Shown: positions 1 through 6,586 of the stretch, one piece after another | Numbering within the stretch: position 1 is the first letter of the stretch | Layout of the letters: the number at the start of each line of letters is the position of its first letter | Assembly: GCA_910577635.1 (NCBI GenBank) | Contig: CAJTNR010000008.1 | Span: 1 to 18,622, forward strand | DNA: 18,622 bases | Origin: an uncultured Vampirovibrio sp. | GTDB taxonomy: Bacteria > Cyanobacteriota > Vampirovibrionia > Gastranaerophilales > Gastranaerophilaceae | Direction: 5' to 3' | The notes under the pieces: model-generated | Database searches by the model: none | What the model saw: the letters and a program-made list of their open reading frames with translations, nothing else | Told to the model about the DNA's origin: nothing | Made by a program: the position numbers and the translations under genes

Positions 1-84
1 CTTATTAATAGCTCGATTAAAGAAAAGCCTTTCTTTTTCATAAAAAATTCCTTATTTAATTGTGTTTTGACAAAATTGAATAAC

Positions 85-131
85 GTGCAATAAAAAACTC
101 TATTGCACATTGTGTTTACTTTTTGTATAAT
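85..131 (+). promoter_or_regulatory. sigma-70-type promoter overlapping an inverted repeat
   Basis: TTGCAC (103-108), a 17-base spacer and a perfect TATAAT (126-131) form a strong promoter-like pair reading toward the repressor gene at 325. The -35 box is the right arm of an inverted repeat, GTGCAATA (85-92) and TATTGCAC (101-108), so a protein bound to the repeat would cover the promoter. Predicted transcription starts near 138, leaving a leader of about 185 bases. The boxes are seen directly; their use is inferred. Confidence 0.5.
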
Positions 132-189
132 TACTAAGTAAAACTTAAGTTTTTTGCGGGTTTTGGTACTTTAATTTACTTAATTTATA

Positions 190-234
190 TTAAACTGTTT
201 AATATAGCTCAAAAATATACTATAAACCTGTTTA
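190..234. promoter_or_regulatory. two related palindromes, candidate operators
   Basis: TTAAACTGTTTAA (190-202) is a perfect palindrome around a central T, and TAAACCTGTTTA (223-234) is a second palindrome sharing the TAAAC/GTTTA arms. The two centres lie about 33 bases apart, near three helical turns. They sit in the leader of a gene for an S24-type repressor, so they are plausible binding sites for that protein. No other function is evident. Confidence 0.4.
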
Positions 235-274
235 ATGCTTTAAGTATACACATTATCAAATAGAATGTCAATAG

Positions 275-300
275 ATTTTTCTATTTTGAAATAGAAAAAT
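275..300. promoter_or_regulatory. 12-bp perfect inverted repeat before the repressor gene
   Basis: Two 12-base arms, ATTTTTCTATTT (275-286) and AAATAGAAAAAT (289-300), are perfect reverse complements separated by TG, and end 24 bases before the ATG at 325. Copies of ATAGA also occur at 271-275 and 302-306, flanking the palindrome. Position and symmetry suggest an autoregulatory operator. A structured leader RNA is possible, but the stem is very AT-rich. Confidence 0.45.
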
Positions 301-324
301 AATAGAAAAACGGTATTAAATACT

Positions 325-939
325 ATGAAATTAAAATATAAATATTGTTTGGACACTCTAAATTCTATTCTTAATTTTAAACCAACACACACAGATATCG
401 CAAAAATTATCAATGTTTCAGCAAATGCTCTGTCAAACAGACTTTCTAATGACGGGTATTTGAAAAAAGATGAGATTAAAAAAATTGAACAGTTCTATAA
501 CACTTCTTTTGTTGAAGAAACAGACTTAATTGATATTGATTTTTATCCTGAGGATTTTGGTTGTTTTAATAAGAATCGATTTATCTTTTCTAAGAATAAA
601 AAATCTCTTAAAATTCCAAAAAAATGTTTTGAGAATTTTTCTAAACTTAAACACTACTCAATTATAACAGCTCAAGGGGATACAATGAACCCTTATATTA
701 AAGATAGGGATAAGTTAATTGTAGAACACTGGTGCGGAGGGCAAATAATTGACAATCGGGTTTATGTTTTTTGTTTTAATAATGAAATTTTCACAAAACG
801 CCTTGTTAATAATATTGACCAAATTGCAATTAAATCGGACAATGAAATTTATCCAATAAGATTTATTAACAAAAAAGAAATAACATCTTTTATTGTAATC
901 GGGCAAATTGTCGGTTTACTGCGCAATTTGAAGAATTAA
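325..939 (+). CDS. HTH / S24 (LexA-CI-like) transcriptional repressor
   Basis: 204-residue protein with the architecture of phage-type and LexA-like repressors. A helix-turn-helix at about residues 20-46 (TDIAKIINVSANALSNRL) precedes a C-terminal S24 fold (about 110-200). The S24 part shows GDTMNPYI (118-125), FTKRL with the candidate lysine K158, and a closing VIGQIVGLLR strand. Family members normally use Ser in GDSM and a Lys as the dyad; here the Ser position is Thr (T120), and no Ala-Gly or Cys-Gly cleavage site is evident in the linker. Self-cleavage may therefore be weak or absent, with the domain serving dimerisation. No strong Shine-Dalgarno precedes the ATG. Palindromes upstream suggest autoregulation. 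Its stop shares bases with that of the convergent gene at 936. No other phage genes lie beside it, so a prophage origin is not established. Confidence 0.8.
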   Translation: MKLKYKYCLDTLNSILNFKPTHTDIAKIINVSANALSNRLSNDGYLKKDEIKKIEQFYNTSFVEETDLIDIDFYPEDFGCFNKNRFIFSKNKKSLKIPKKCFENFSKLKHYSIITAQGDTMNPYIKDRDKLIVEHWCGGQIIDNRVYVFCFNNEIFTKRLVNNIDQIAIKSDNEIYPIRFINKKEITSFIVIGQIVGLLRNLKN

Positions 940-2207
940 TCCTTGCTTTTTAACATTGCAATGTAACTCCAGAATAAAAATTGCAGCTGCGGTCTAAACC
1001 AGATAGTATCGAATAAACCGTGTCCTAAGGTTGCTGCAATTGTAAGAATCACGCACAAACCAAGGATTTTATCTTCAATTCTAATACATTTTTTAATAAC
1101 AAAATAAATAAATATTAAAAAGACAACAAGAGAAAAAATTCCGCTTTCTACAATCATTTCAAGAAATACACAATAAGAACCCAGGGCATCATAGCCGGTT
1201 TTCATATAAAGACCATAAATTTCTCTAAAATTTTGGTTGCCAACGCCTATTCCTAAAAAAGGATTGTCTAAGAACATATGCCAGGAAGATTCATAAACGT
1301 TCATTCGAAAAGAGATTGAGCTATCTGTTCTCATTGAAAAAATCGATTGAACTCTTTTAATTAAAGCAGGATTATATATAATGAATCCAAAAATTGAAAA
1401 AAGCCCTAAAAGCGCTACTGCTTTGTATTTTTTTATCTTCTTTTTATCTAAGTATTTTTTTGCTTCAACAAAAAGAAAATAAAAAAGACAGGGAAAGAAA
1501 AATAAAAACCCAAGATAAGCTCCTCTACAGCCTGTATCTATAATTGCAATTAAGCTTATAAAAAACAAGCCAAGGAAAAAAAGCGCTAAGGGTCTTTTTT
1601 TTGTTTTTAAAAAGTTAAGAATAAGATAAATATAACTTGACAAACCGCAAAGTAAATATCCAGCTAAAAGATTGGGATTGTAGGGTTTTAGCGTTCCATA
1701 AGAGCGGGAAATCACTTGTTCCGGGTTAATATTTGTCATATCCTGCCAGCCTGAAATTTCAACAACTCCTTTGGCGTTTTGAATTATTGCAATGATTGAT
1801 TCATAGCTTATAAAAAGCGATACAAGAACTATTGTCGGAAAAATTTTATTTTTGTTGAACTTAAAAAACACTCCCGCACTATAGAAAAACAAACAGTAAG
1901 TAAGAGTTTTAATGTAGCCATGAAGACTTAGCTTAAAAAGTGTTGAAGCAAACAAACTAATTGTTACAATAAGAAAGTAAACTAAAAAAGCTTTTTCAAA
2001 AGTTTCAAGTTTAAGTTCTTTTATACTGATTCTAAAAATAATCTTGAATAATACAAGAAAACAAAAAACAAGAGCAATTAGTCCTAATAAACCCGATTCA
2101 AAAAAAAGACAGCAGAACAATAGCGATAATAAGACAAAGTAGGTAATATTGTCGATATTATCCATAAAACAGCTATTATTGACAAATTTTTTAATACTAT
2201 TGAACAT
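936..2207 (-). CDS. O-antigen ligase family / IctB-like membrane protein
   Basis: 423 residues with about ten to twelve hydrophobic segments. Two conserved parts are typical of the Wzy_C/O-antigen ligase family: the stretch around NPNLLAGYLL near the middle, and the periplasmic-loop region with NPFLGIGVGNQNFREIY followed by a membrane pair containing an E-x-G motif. This arrangement is especially like cyanobacterial IctB (once proposed as a bicarbonate transporter). The homologous enzymes join or polymerise lipid-linked glycans on the outer face of the inner membrane. Its start lies inside the end of the upstream gene (11-base overlap), so it is translationally coupled to the DUF4330-like gene, with the heptose kinase first in the operon. 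A role in surface glycan assembly is inferred from this context; the exact substrate cannot be read from sequence. Confidence 0.8.
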   Translation of the reverse strand: MFNSIKKFVNNSCFMDNIDNITYFVLLSLLFCCLFFESGLLGLIALVFCFLVLFKIIFRISIKELKLETFEKAFLVYFLIVTISLFASTLFKLSLHGYIKTLTYCLFFYSAGVFFKFNKNKIFPTIVLVSLFISYESIIAIIQNAKGVVEISGWQDMTNINPEQVISRSYGTLKPYNPNLLAGYLLCGLSSYIYLILNFLKTKKRPLALFFLGLFFISLIAIIDTGCRGAYLGFLFFFPCLFYFLFVEAKKYLDKKKIKKYKAVALLGLFSIFGFIIYNPALIKRVQSIFSMRTDSSISFRMNVYESSWHMFLDNPFLGIGVGNQNFREIYGLYMKTGYDALGSYCVFLEMIVESGIFSLVVFLIFIYFVIKKCIRIEDKILGLCVILTIAATLGHGLFDTIWFRPQLQFLFWSYIAMLKSKD

Positions 2208-2766
2208 CTTGGTTTAACTTCGTGTGTTTGTCTAAATCAGAATGTGTAGAATTACTTGGCTGCGGACTTACAATAACGTTTGTTATTACTCCGTTTAATT
2301 TGTACTTAGCACCTTCAAGCGTCATTGGAATCCCGATTTTTACTTTGTTTCCGCCCAAAACAGCATCTCCGTCTTTTGTAATTTTTGCTGAATCTATAAC
2401 TTTAACTAAATAGTCGTATTGATAAGGCAGGGTTTCATCATTCACTACTACATACGGTTTTTTAGCGTTCATTGCTGGAATAAGGGCTTTTCTTTTATCA
2501 AACTTTACATCTGTAATTTTTAGTTTTGTATAAGGAACATTTCTAATTGTTATAAAAGTTTCCTCCCCGGCTTTAAAAATTGGAGTTTTGGAAGTTGATG
2601 TCACCCCTCTTAGATAAATTTCAAGTTCAACATTAACTGTTGCTTCAATTTGATTAGATGAAGTGGCTCTTTTTCCAAAATAAGTTAAAATTCCGACCAC
2701 AAGTGCAATTAAAAGAATTGCAATTATTAGATAATCAAAAGGTTTTATTTTTTTTATAAATTCCAT
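2197..2766 (-). CDS. DUF4330-like membrane-anchored protein
   Basis: 189 residues. A short cytoplasmic N-terminus with KPFDYLI leads into one transmembrane helix (about 13-30), then a polar domain rich in beta-strand patterns, presumably outside the membrane. The N-terminal KxxDYLI-helix pattern and overall size resemble DUF4330, a family known from cyanobacteria and some Firmicutes; I recognise this by pattern only. The last about 20 residues are polar and Ser/His/Asp-rich. A clear AAGGAG lies six bases before the ATG. It sits between a heptose kinase gene (12-base gap) and an O-antigen ligase-like gene (11-base overlap). A helper role in envelope glycan export or assembly is plausible, but no function is known to me. 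Confidence 0.6.
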   Translation of the reverse strand: MEFIKKIKPFDYLIIAILLIALVVGILTYFGKRATSSNQIEATVNVELEIYLRGVTSTSKTPIFKAGEETFITIRNVPYTKLKITDVKFDKRKALIPAMNAKKPYVVVNDETLPYQYDYLVKVIDSAKITKDGDAVLGGNKVKIGIPMTLEGAKYKLNGVITNVIVSPQPSNSTHSDLDKHTKLNQDVQ

Positions 2767-2778
2767 TAATTTCTCCTT

Positions 2779-3783
2779 CTATAGCTTAAGTTCTTTTTTT
2801 AAGTCCTCAATTGTAACTGTATGACAGCCAAAGTAGCGAATTACAATACTTGCAGCTAAGTTACCGAGTCTCATTGCCTTGTGAGCATCTAATCCTGCGC
2901 AAAGCGCAAGAGTGAATGTTGCAACAACAGTATCCCCTGCTCCTGTAACGTCAAAAACCTCTTTTTTGTTATAAGCAGGGATTTTTTTCAGCTCAATTTT
3001 TCCTTCTTTTTTTTCAAAAAGAGCCATGCCGGATTCACCTCTTGTTAAAAGTACTTTTTCGACTTTTAGCTGCTCAATTAATTCTTTTCCTGCTTCAAAT
3101 AGGGTTTTATCGTCTTTAATAAAAAAACCGACCTGTTTTTCGCTATCAGGCTGATTAGGAGTGATTGCTGTTACTCCTTTGTATTTTTCCATTGACTTTT
3201 GAATATCTGCAACAATAATTATATTGTGTTTTTTCGCCTGCTCAATTGCTGTTTTTATGACATTATCCGTTAAACACCCTAAGTGATAATCAGATAGGAT
3301 AATTCCATCAAAATTTTTAGCTGATTTTTTGATATTATCAATTACTTTTTTTTCAGTTTCAATCGACAAAGGGGTTTTTGTTTGTCTATCTATTCTTACA
3401 ATTTGTTGTGTAATGCTTTGGTTGCAGGTTCCTGAGATTCTTGTTTTTGTGGTTGTTTTTCTTGTTTTATCTAAAACCATTAAACTTGTATCAATTTTTT
3501 TATCCTCTAAAACTTCAAGAAGTTTAACTCCATAGTAATCATCACCGTAAACTCCAAGAGCAGAGGCTTTTCCAAAATTCAATTTAGATACATTATAAGC
3601 AGCATTAGAAGCAGCTCCTAAGATTTTTTTGGTTTCATAGTGTTCCAGAATTAAAACCGGAGCTTCTCTTGATATTCTCTCAGTATTTCCAAAAACCATC
3701 TCATCAAGGGCAAAGTCTCCTATAATAAGGATTTTAGGCACAGCCAGCTTATCAATGTATTCTATAATTTGTTCTTTTTCCAT
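2779..3783 (-). CDS. rfaE1: D-glycero-beta-D-manno-heptose-7-phosphate kinase (PfkB family)
   Basis: 334-residue ribokinase/PfkB-family kinase matching the kinase half of HldE (RfaE). The N-terminal region has IIGDFALDEMVFG (20-32), ERISREAPV (35-43) and GAASNAAYNV (56-65), the RfaE-type sugar-binding pattern. The C-terminal PfkB signature DVTGAGDT (278-285) carries the catalytic base D284. The enzyme phosphorylates heptose 7-phosphate at C1 in the ADP-heptose pathway for LPS core or S-layer glycans. The cytidylyltransferase half of bifunctional HldE is absent, so a separate nucleotidyltransferase should exist elsewhere. GAGGAG precedes the ATG by two bases. It is first in a three-gene envelope operon. 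A related sugar kinase is the alternative, but the RISREAPV motif favours heptose. Confidence 0.82.
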   Translation of the reverse strand: MEKEQIIEYIDKLAVPKILIIGDFALDEMVFGNTERISREAPVLILEHYETKKILGAASNAAYNVSKLNFGKASALGVYGDDYYGVKLLEVLEDKKIDTSLMVLDKTRKTTTKTRISGTCNQSITQQIVRIDRQTKTPLSIETEKKVIDNIKKSAKNFDGIILSDYHLGCLTDNVIKTAIEQAKKHNIIIVADIQKSMEKYKGVTAITPNQPDSEKQVGFFIKDDKTLFEAGKELIEQLKVEKVLLTRGESGMALFEKKEGKIELKKIPAYNKKEVFDVTGAGDTVVATFTLALCAGLDAHKAMRLGNLAASIVIRYFGCHTVTIEDLKKELKL

Positions 3784-3961
3784 AACTCCTCAAGATATTA
3801 AAACTAGAATTAATCTTAACACACAAAAATTATACTACAAATAGAGGATATTTAAAAATAATTGTTAAAGTTTTATTTTTTTTGGTACGTATACTTGTAT
3901 GTAAATAATTTAAAATTAAAACATACACACCATATAACTTTATTGTCATCCTTATTAGAGC

Positions 3962-3993
3962 CTATTGTATTGTTAATGCAATAGCTTTTTTTT
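3962..3993 (+). terminator. weak plus-strand terminator-like hairpin
   Basis: CTATTG (3962-3967) pairs with CAATAG (3979-3984) across an 11-base loop, followed after one C by eight T (3986-3993). The stem is short and AT-rich, but the T run is good. No plus-strand gene is seen upstream, so its purpose is unclear. Confidence 0.3.
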
Positions 3994-4009
3994 ATAATAT
4001 TTTATTATT

Positions 4010-4046
4010 AAATAAGTCCAAACTGAATCAGTTTGGACTTATTTTT
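4010..4046 (-). terminator. long hairpin downstream of the TM2 gene
   Basis: AATAAGTCCAAACTGA and its reverse complement form a near-perfect palindrome centred at 4027, with a 15-16 bp stem and a minimal loop. It begins about 27 bases after the stop of the TM2 gene on the minus strand. A-rich bases before it and T-rich bases after it make it usable in both directions; on the minus strand the T tract is interrupted. Confidence 0.5.
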
Positions 4047-4073
4047 GATGTTTTGACATTAGCAAAGAAATTA

Positions 4074-4418
4074 TTATTTCATTGCAATTTTTTGATTATT
4101 GGCATCTGTAAAGTTTCCACAGATAATTTGGACTAAGTCAACTAATGCCCAAATTCCTGTTACAAGAAAACCAACACCAGTCCATCCAAGAAGCAAACTT
4201 ACTAAAAGCATTGCAACAGCAGTGTTTGTTTTGCCAACATAGAATCTATGTGCACCAAAAGCACCAATAAAGATACACAATAATAGTGTTGTTAACCATC
4301 TTGTGTTAACGCCATTTACGCTATTGGCATCAGCTTGTCTGCATCCGCATTGCGGGCAAATTTCAGCGTCTTTTAAAATTTCAGCTCCGCATTTTTGGCA
4401 AAATTTTTTTTCTTCCAT
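4074..4418 (-). CDS. zinc-ribbon and TM2 domain membrane protein
   Basis: 114 residues. The N-terminus has a double CxxC zinc ribbon: FCQKCGAEI (C7, C10) and CPQCGCRQ (C21, C24). A TM2 domain follows (about 39-105) with two hydrophobic segments and the characteristic GAFGAHRFYVGK turn and the LVDLVQIICG end. TM2 proteins are small inner-membrane proteins of mostly unknown role; the soluble zinc ribbon probably faces the cytoplasm. A GAGAGGA Shine-Dalgarno lies about six bases before the ATG. A good promoter stands at 4477-4504 and a hairpin follows the stop, so it is likely a single-gene transcript. Confidence 0.88.
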   Translation of the reverse strand: MEEKKFCQKCGAEILKDAEICPQCGCRQADANSVNGVNTRWLTTLLLCIFIGAFGAHRFYVGKTNTAVAMLLVSLLLGWTGVGFLVTGIWALVDLVQIICGNFTDANNQKIAMK

Positions 4419-4476
4419 TTTTTGTCCTCTCTGATTAACGACAAACGTCGTATAACTTGGCTATTCCTATAAACAG

Positions 4477-4504
4477 TTTATATTATAACGACTTAAATTG
4501 TCAA
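4477..4504 (-). promoter_or_regulatory. promoter of the TM2 gene
   Basis: On the minus strand a perfect TTGACA (4504-4499) is followed after 16 bases by TATAAA (4482-4477). It points at the TM2 gene, giving a leader of about 50 bases. The leader contains an inverted repeat ACGAC/GTCGT (4438-4442 and 4447-4451) that could be an operator or small hairpin. Confidence 0.5.
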
Positions 4505-4526
4505 GCATTATTAATAATTAATAATA

Positions 4527-4558
4527 AAAAACACCTAAGTTTTGCCTTAGGTGTTTTT
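4527..4558 (-). terminator. terminator after tRNA-Gln
   Basis: ACACCTAAG (4531-4539) pairs perfectly with CTTAGGTGT (4546-4554), extended by A-T pairs, with the loop TTTTGC. It lies just past the 3' end of the tRNA on the minus strand and is followed by a T-rich tract in that direction. It is symmetrical enough to work in both directions. Confidence 0.8.
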
Positions 4559-4561
4559 TAT

Positions 4562-4634
4562 CTGGGATGGAAGGACTCGAACCTCCGAAATGCCTGGACC
4601 AAAACCAGGTGCCTTACCACTTGGCGACATCCCA
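4562..4634 (-). tRNA. tRNA-Gln (anticodon UUG)
   Basis: The minus strand folds as a 73-base cloverleaf. A seven-pair acceptor stem (TGGGATG with CATCCCA) starts with the U1-A72 pair usual for tRNA-Gln. The anticodon stem CCTGG/CCAGG encloses the loop TTTTGGT, giving anticodon TTG, and the T arm carries GGTTCGAGTCC. The discriminator is G, as expected for Gln. The CCA end is not encoded and must be added. It has its own promoter and terminator. Confidence 0.95.
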
Positions 4635-4647
4635 ATATTGTAAAATT

Positions 4648-4675
4648 ATCATAATATATAAATAAGTTTTGTCAA
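4648..4675 (-). promoter_or_regulatory. promoter of tRNA-Gln
   Basis: A minus-strand TTGACA (4675-4670), a 16-base spacer and TATGAT (4653-4648) place the start of transcription about seven bases before the mature tRNA 5' end. The -35 box lies directly after the stop of the kinase gene at 4677, so the tRNA can be transcribed independently of it. Confidence 0.6.
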
Positions 4676-4676
4676 G

Positions 4677-5528
4677 TTAAAAAAGAAGATGTTTGTCTTT
4701 GGTAACACTAACAATTGCTTCAATAAATTCTTTAATTAAGTCTTCAATATAGGTTTGTGTTGTCATCCCATTAATTACAACATCTGCTATATCCATTGTC
4801 GGACGGATATGTCTAAAAGCTGTTTGATTAACATCATGAAACTGCATTTTTGCTGCAGTTCCAGTTTTTCCTCTGCTGGCAGCTCTTGCAAACCACCTGT
4901 CTTTAATCATTTCAAAAGGAGTGTAGACGTATATTCTAACATCTGAAATATTTCTTATTTTTTCATGAAGCACATATAATCCTTCATTAATTATAAGTTT
5001 AGCAGGCTTTTTTAGAATTGTATCTTTTTTGCTCTCGCAAGTTACAAAATCATACAGGGGTGAATAAATCTCTTTGCCTTCTTTTAGCTTGATAAGATGT
5101 TCTTTCATTAAATCAAGATCTATTGCATCTGGGGTATCAAAGCTAAAACCTGATTCAAAGAGCCTTTCGTAGTTTCCTGCTTGCCTCAATTCCTTTGATG
5201 CATCTTTGTAATAATCATCACAGCAGATAATTGTGTATATGTCATCTGTTCTAGATTTCAAACAAGCTTTAGCGGAGTTTTTAACAAGAGTGGTTTTCCC
5301 TGAGGCACTTTCACCTGCAATTGATAGCAGGAAAGTTGAGTTTTTTTCAAGAATTGCTTTTCTTGCAATGTTAAAAATAAAACCCTCATTAACCCTTAGA
5401 ATTAAGGGTTGTTTTTGTTTTCTATCTTTTGCAATAACCTGTCTTATGTTCTCTAAAATTTGTGACATCATAGACATTGATATCAGTTTTTTTGCCTGTT
5501 TAATTTCATTATCATTTAAATTTGTCAT
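4677..5528 (-). CDS. uridine kinase / phosphoribulokinase-family P-loop kinase
   Basis: 283 residues. A roughly 65-residue leader not found in short uridine kinases is followed by FLLSIAGESASGKTT, with a Walker A motif at 72-80 (K78). CDDYYKD (about 103-109) is the acceptor-site motif of the uridine kinase/PRK family. Further conserved pieces are SFDTPDAIDLDLM, SPLYDF and IINEGLYVL (Walker B-like strand and lid approach). Such enzymes phosphorylate uridine/cytidine or related ribosyl compounds in the cytoplasm. The N-terminal extension and a gene neighbourhood with an aldolase leave the true substrate open. The ATG is nine bases after the stop of the preceding small gene and has only a weak AAGG upstream, consistent with co-transcription. 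Confidence 0.72.
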   Translation of the reverse strand: MTNLNDNEIKQAKKLISMSMMSQILENIRQVIAKDRKQKQPLILRVNEGFIFNIARKAILEKNSTFLLSIAGESASGKTTLVKNSAKACLKSRTDDIYTIICCDDYYKDASKELRQAGNYERLFESGFSFDTPDAIDLDLMKEHLIKLKEGKEIYSPLYDFVTCESKKDTILKKPAKLIINEGLYVLHEKIRNISDVRIYVYTPFEMIKDRWFARAASRGKTGTAAKMQFHDVNQTAFRHIRPTMDIADVVINGMTTQTYIEDLIKEFIEAIVSVTKDKHLLF

Positions 5529-5537
5529 ATTAATATT

Positions 5538-5786
5538 TTAACCTTGTTCATCTTCAAATGCCATATAATTTGTTTCGTTTTCTAACAATTTATATGCCAT
5601 ATATGCTCCCAATGCTGTAGCTTTTGGGTCCAGATCAGTTTTTTGGGCAATTTCAATAATCGCAGTATTTAATTCAGGATTTTCATTTTTAATATAGTGA
5701 ATCATCCCTTTTCTCCAGCTGTGGGTGTCTTTAAGGATTTCACTTACTACTTTTTCAACATTCTCTATGGATATTAAAGGCTGCAT
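5538..5786 (-). CDS. small conserved-looking protein of unknown function
   Basis: 82 residues counted from the ATG at 5786 (MQPLISIENVEKVVSEILKD...). I do not recognise the family. It is predicted mostly helical, without signal peptide or membrane segment, and has an acidic C-terminus. An in-frame TTG at 5822 would add 12 residues, but it coincides with the -35 box of a promoter-like element and has no ribosome binding site, so the ATG is preferred. It lies between a class II aldolase gene and a uridine-kinase-like gene on the same strand, with nine bases to the latter, so these probably form a unit. No function is proposed. Confidence 0.6.
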   Translation of the reverse strand: MQPLISIENVEKVVSEILKDTHSWRKGMIHYIKNENPELNTAIIEIAQKTDLDPKATALGAYMAYKLLENETNYMAFEDEQG

Positions 5787-5793
5787 AGTATAT

Positions 5794-5822
5794 ATTATAT
5801 TAAAATTAATACTTAAGGTCAA
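5794..5822 (-). promoter_or_regulatory. promoter abutting a start codon (possible leaderless transcript)
   Basis: On the minus strand TTGACC (5822-5817), exactly 17 bases, then a perfect TATAAT (5799-5794). Only seven bases separate the -10 box from the ATG at 5786, so transcription would begin at or one base before the start codon, giving a leaderless message. In such AT-rich DNA a chance match is possible. Confidence 0.45.
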
Positions 5823-5824
5823 TT

Positions 5825-6454
5825 TTATTTTTTTCGATAAAGTTGTCTTAGTTCTTCCACTTCTTTTTTTCGTATAGGTTTAGCGCCTCCAAGAATTTCT
5901 GCTCCAAACCATGTTTCAGCATAGGCTCTTATTAAATCCAGTTGATAGAAAGCTTCTTTTAAGTTAACCGCGCCTAAAACAATCCCATGGTTTTGCAGTA
6001 ATACCGCGTTGCATCCGTCTTCAAAGTATTCGCCTGTTACTTGTGCCAGCTCTATTGTAGAAGGACAATAATAAGGAACAATAGGAATTTCATCAAACAA
6101 AACGGCAAAATCTGGTAAAATTGGCATTTTCATAGGCGCATTAGCAACACTCCATGCACACAAAACAGGGCAATGGCAATGGATTATAGCTCCAATATCA
6201 TCTCTTTTAGTGTAAATTTCGCAATGCATTATTTTTTCGCTCGATGGTTTTTTATTGCCCTCAACAAGGTTCCCGTTAAAGTCTATAAGAACAATATCAT
6301 CTTTTTCTAAATCATTAGCACAGGTCCCGCTTGCTGTGATTAGTATTGAGTTTTTTGTTTTAATTGAGATGTTTCCGCTTGTTGAAGGAGACATTTGTCT
6401 TTGATAGAGTCTTTTTGCCCAATAGATAATATTTTCTTTTTGTGATAATTCCAT
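5825..6454 (-). CDS. class II aldolase/adducin family protein (L-fuculose-phosphate aldolase-like)
   Basis: 209 residues, the usual length of the family. The zinc site is complete: HCHCP gives H92 and H94, and QNHGIVLGA gives H156. The catalytic glutamate is E73 in PSSEKIMHCEIY, and the phosphate-binding SGNIS (26-30) and ASGT (41-44) are present. Relatives cleave fuculose-1-phosphate, rhamnulose-1-phosphate or ribulose-phosphate-type substrates to DHAP plus an aldehyde, or act as epimerases and dehydratases. Substrate cannot be assigned from these residues. It is first of a probable three-gene minus-strand cluster with the unknown small protein and the uridine-kinase-like enzyme, and divergent from ispH. 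AAGGA lies about 13 bases before the ATG. Confidence 0.82.
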   Translation of the reverse strand: MELSQKENIIYWAKRLYQRQMSPSTSGNISIKTKNSILITASGTCANDLEKDDIVLIDFNGNLVEGNKKPSSEKIMHCEIYTKRDDIGAIIHCHCPVLCAWSVANAPMKMPILPDFAVLFDEIPIVPYYCPSTIELAQVTGEYFEDGCNAVLLQNHGIVLGAVNLKEAFYQLDLIRAYAETWFGAEILGGAKPIRKKEVEELRQLYRKK

Positions 6455-6586
6455 TTTAATAAAAAATCCTTAATAATTTATATTTTTATTGTACTAAAAA
6501 AATATTTGTGTTTGAATATAATTAGCAATATTTTTTATTAATATTGACTTCAAACAGAAAGTTGGTTTAAAACCATTAAACGAAAC

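Larger units (their letters stand above)
3784..4073. other. 290-base intergenic region with hairpins, no convincing gene
   Basis: No open reading frame with credible coding character is present. The stretch contains a minus-strand TATAAT (3829-3834, weak -35) that could drive the heptose-kinase operon, and an inverted repeat TGTATGT (3896-3902) / ACATACA (3921-3927). It also holds a small hairpin with a following T run at 3962-3993 and a long palindrome at 4010-4046. The plus-strand T run has no plus-strand gene upstream of it, so a small RNA cannot be excluded. Confidence 0.5.

Noticed and set aside
19..38. AAAGAAA/TTTCTTT hairpin with T run as a terminator at the left edge
   Set aside because: The stem is short and almost pure A-T, with no gene visible upstream to support it.
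3830..3949. 39-codon minus-strand frame starting ATG 3949 with AAGG nearby
   Set aside because: Its translation is low-complexity hydrophobic and basic without family features, and it lies across the inverted repeat and the probable promoter of the heptose-kinase operon.
4457..4654. Plus-strand 65-codon frame
   Set aside because: It runs across the tRNA-Gln gene and its terminator in antisense and cannot be a real protein gene.
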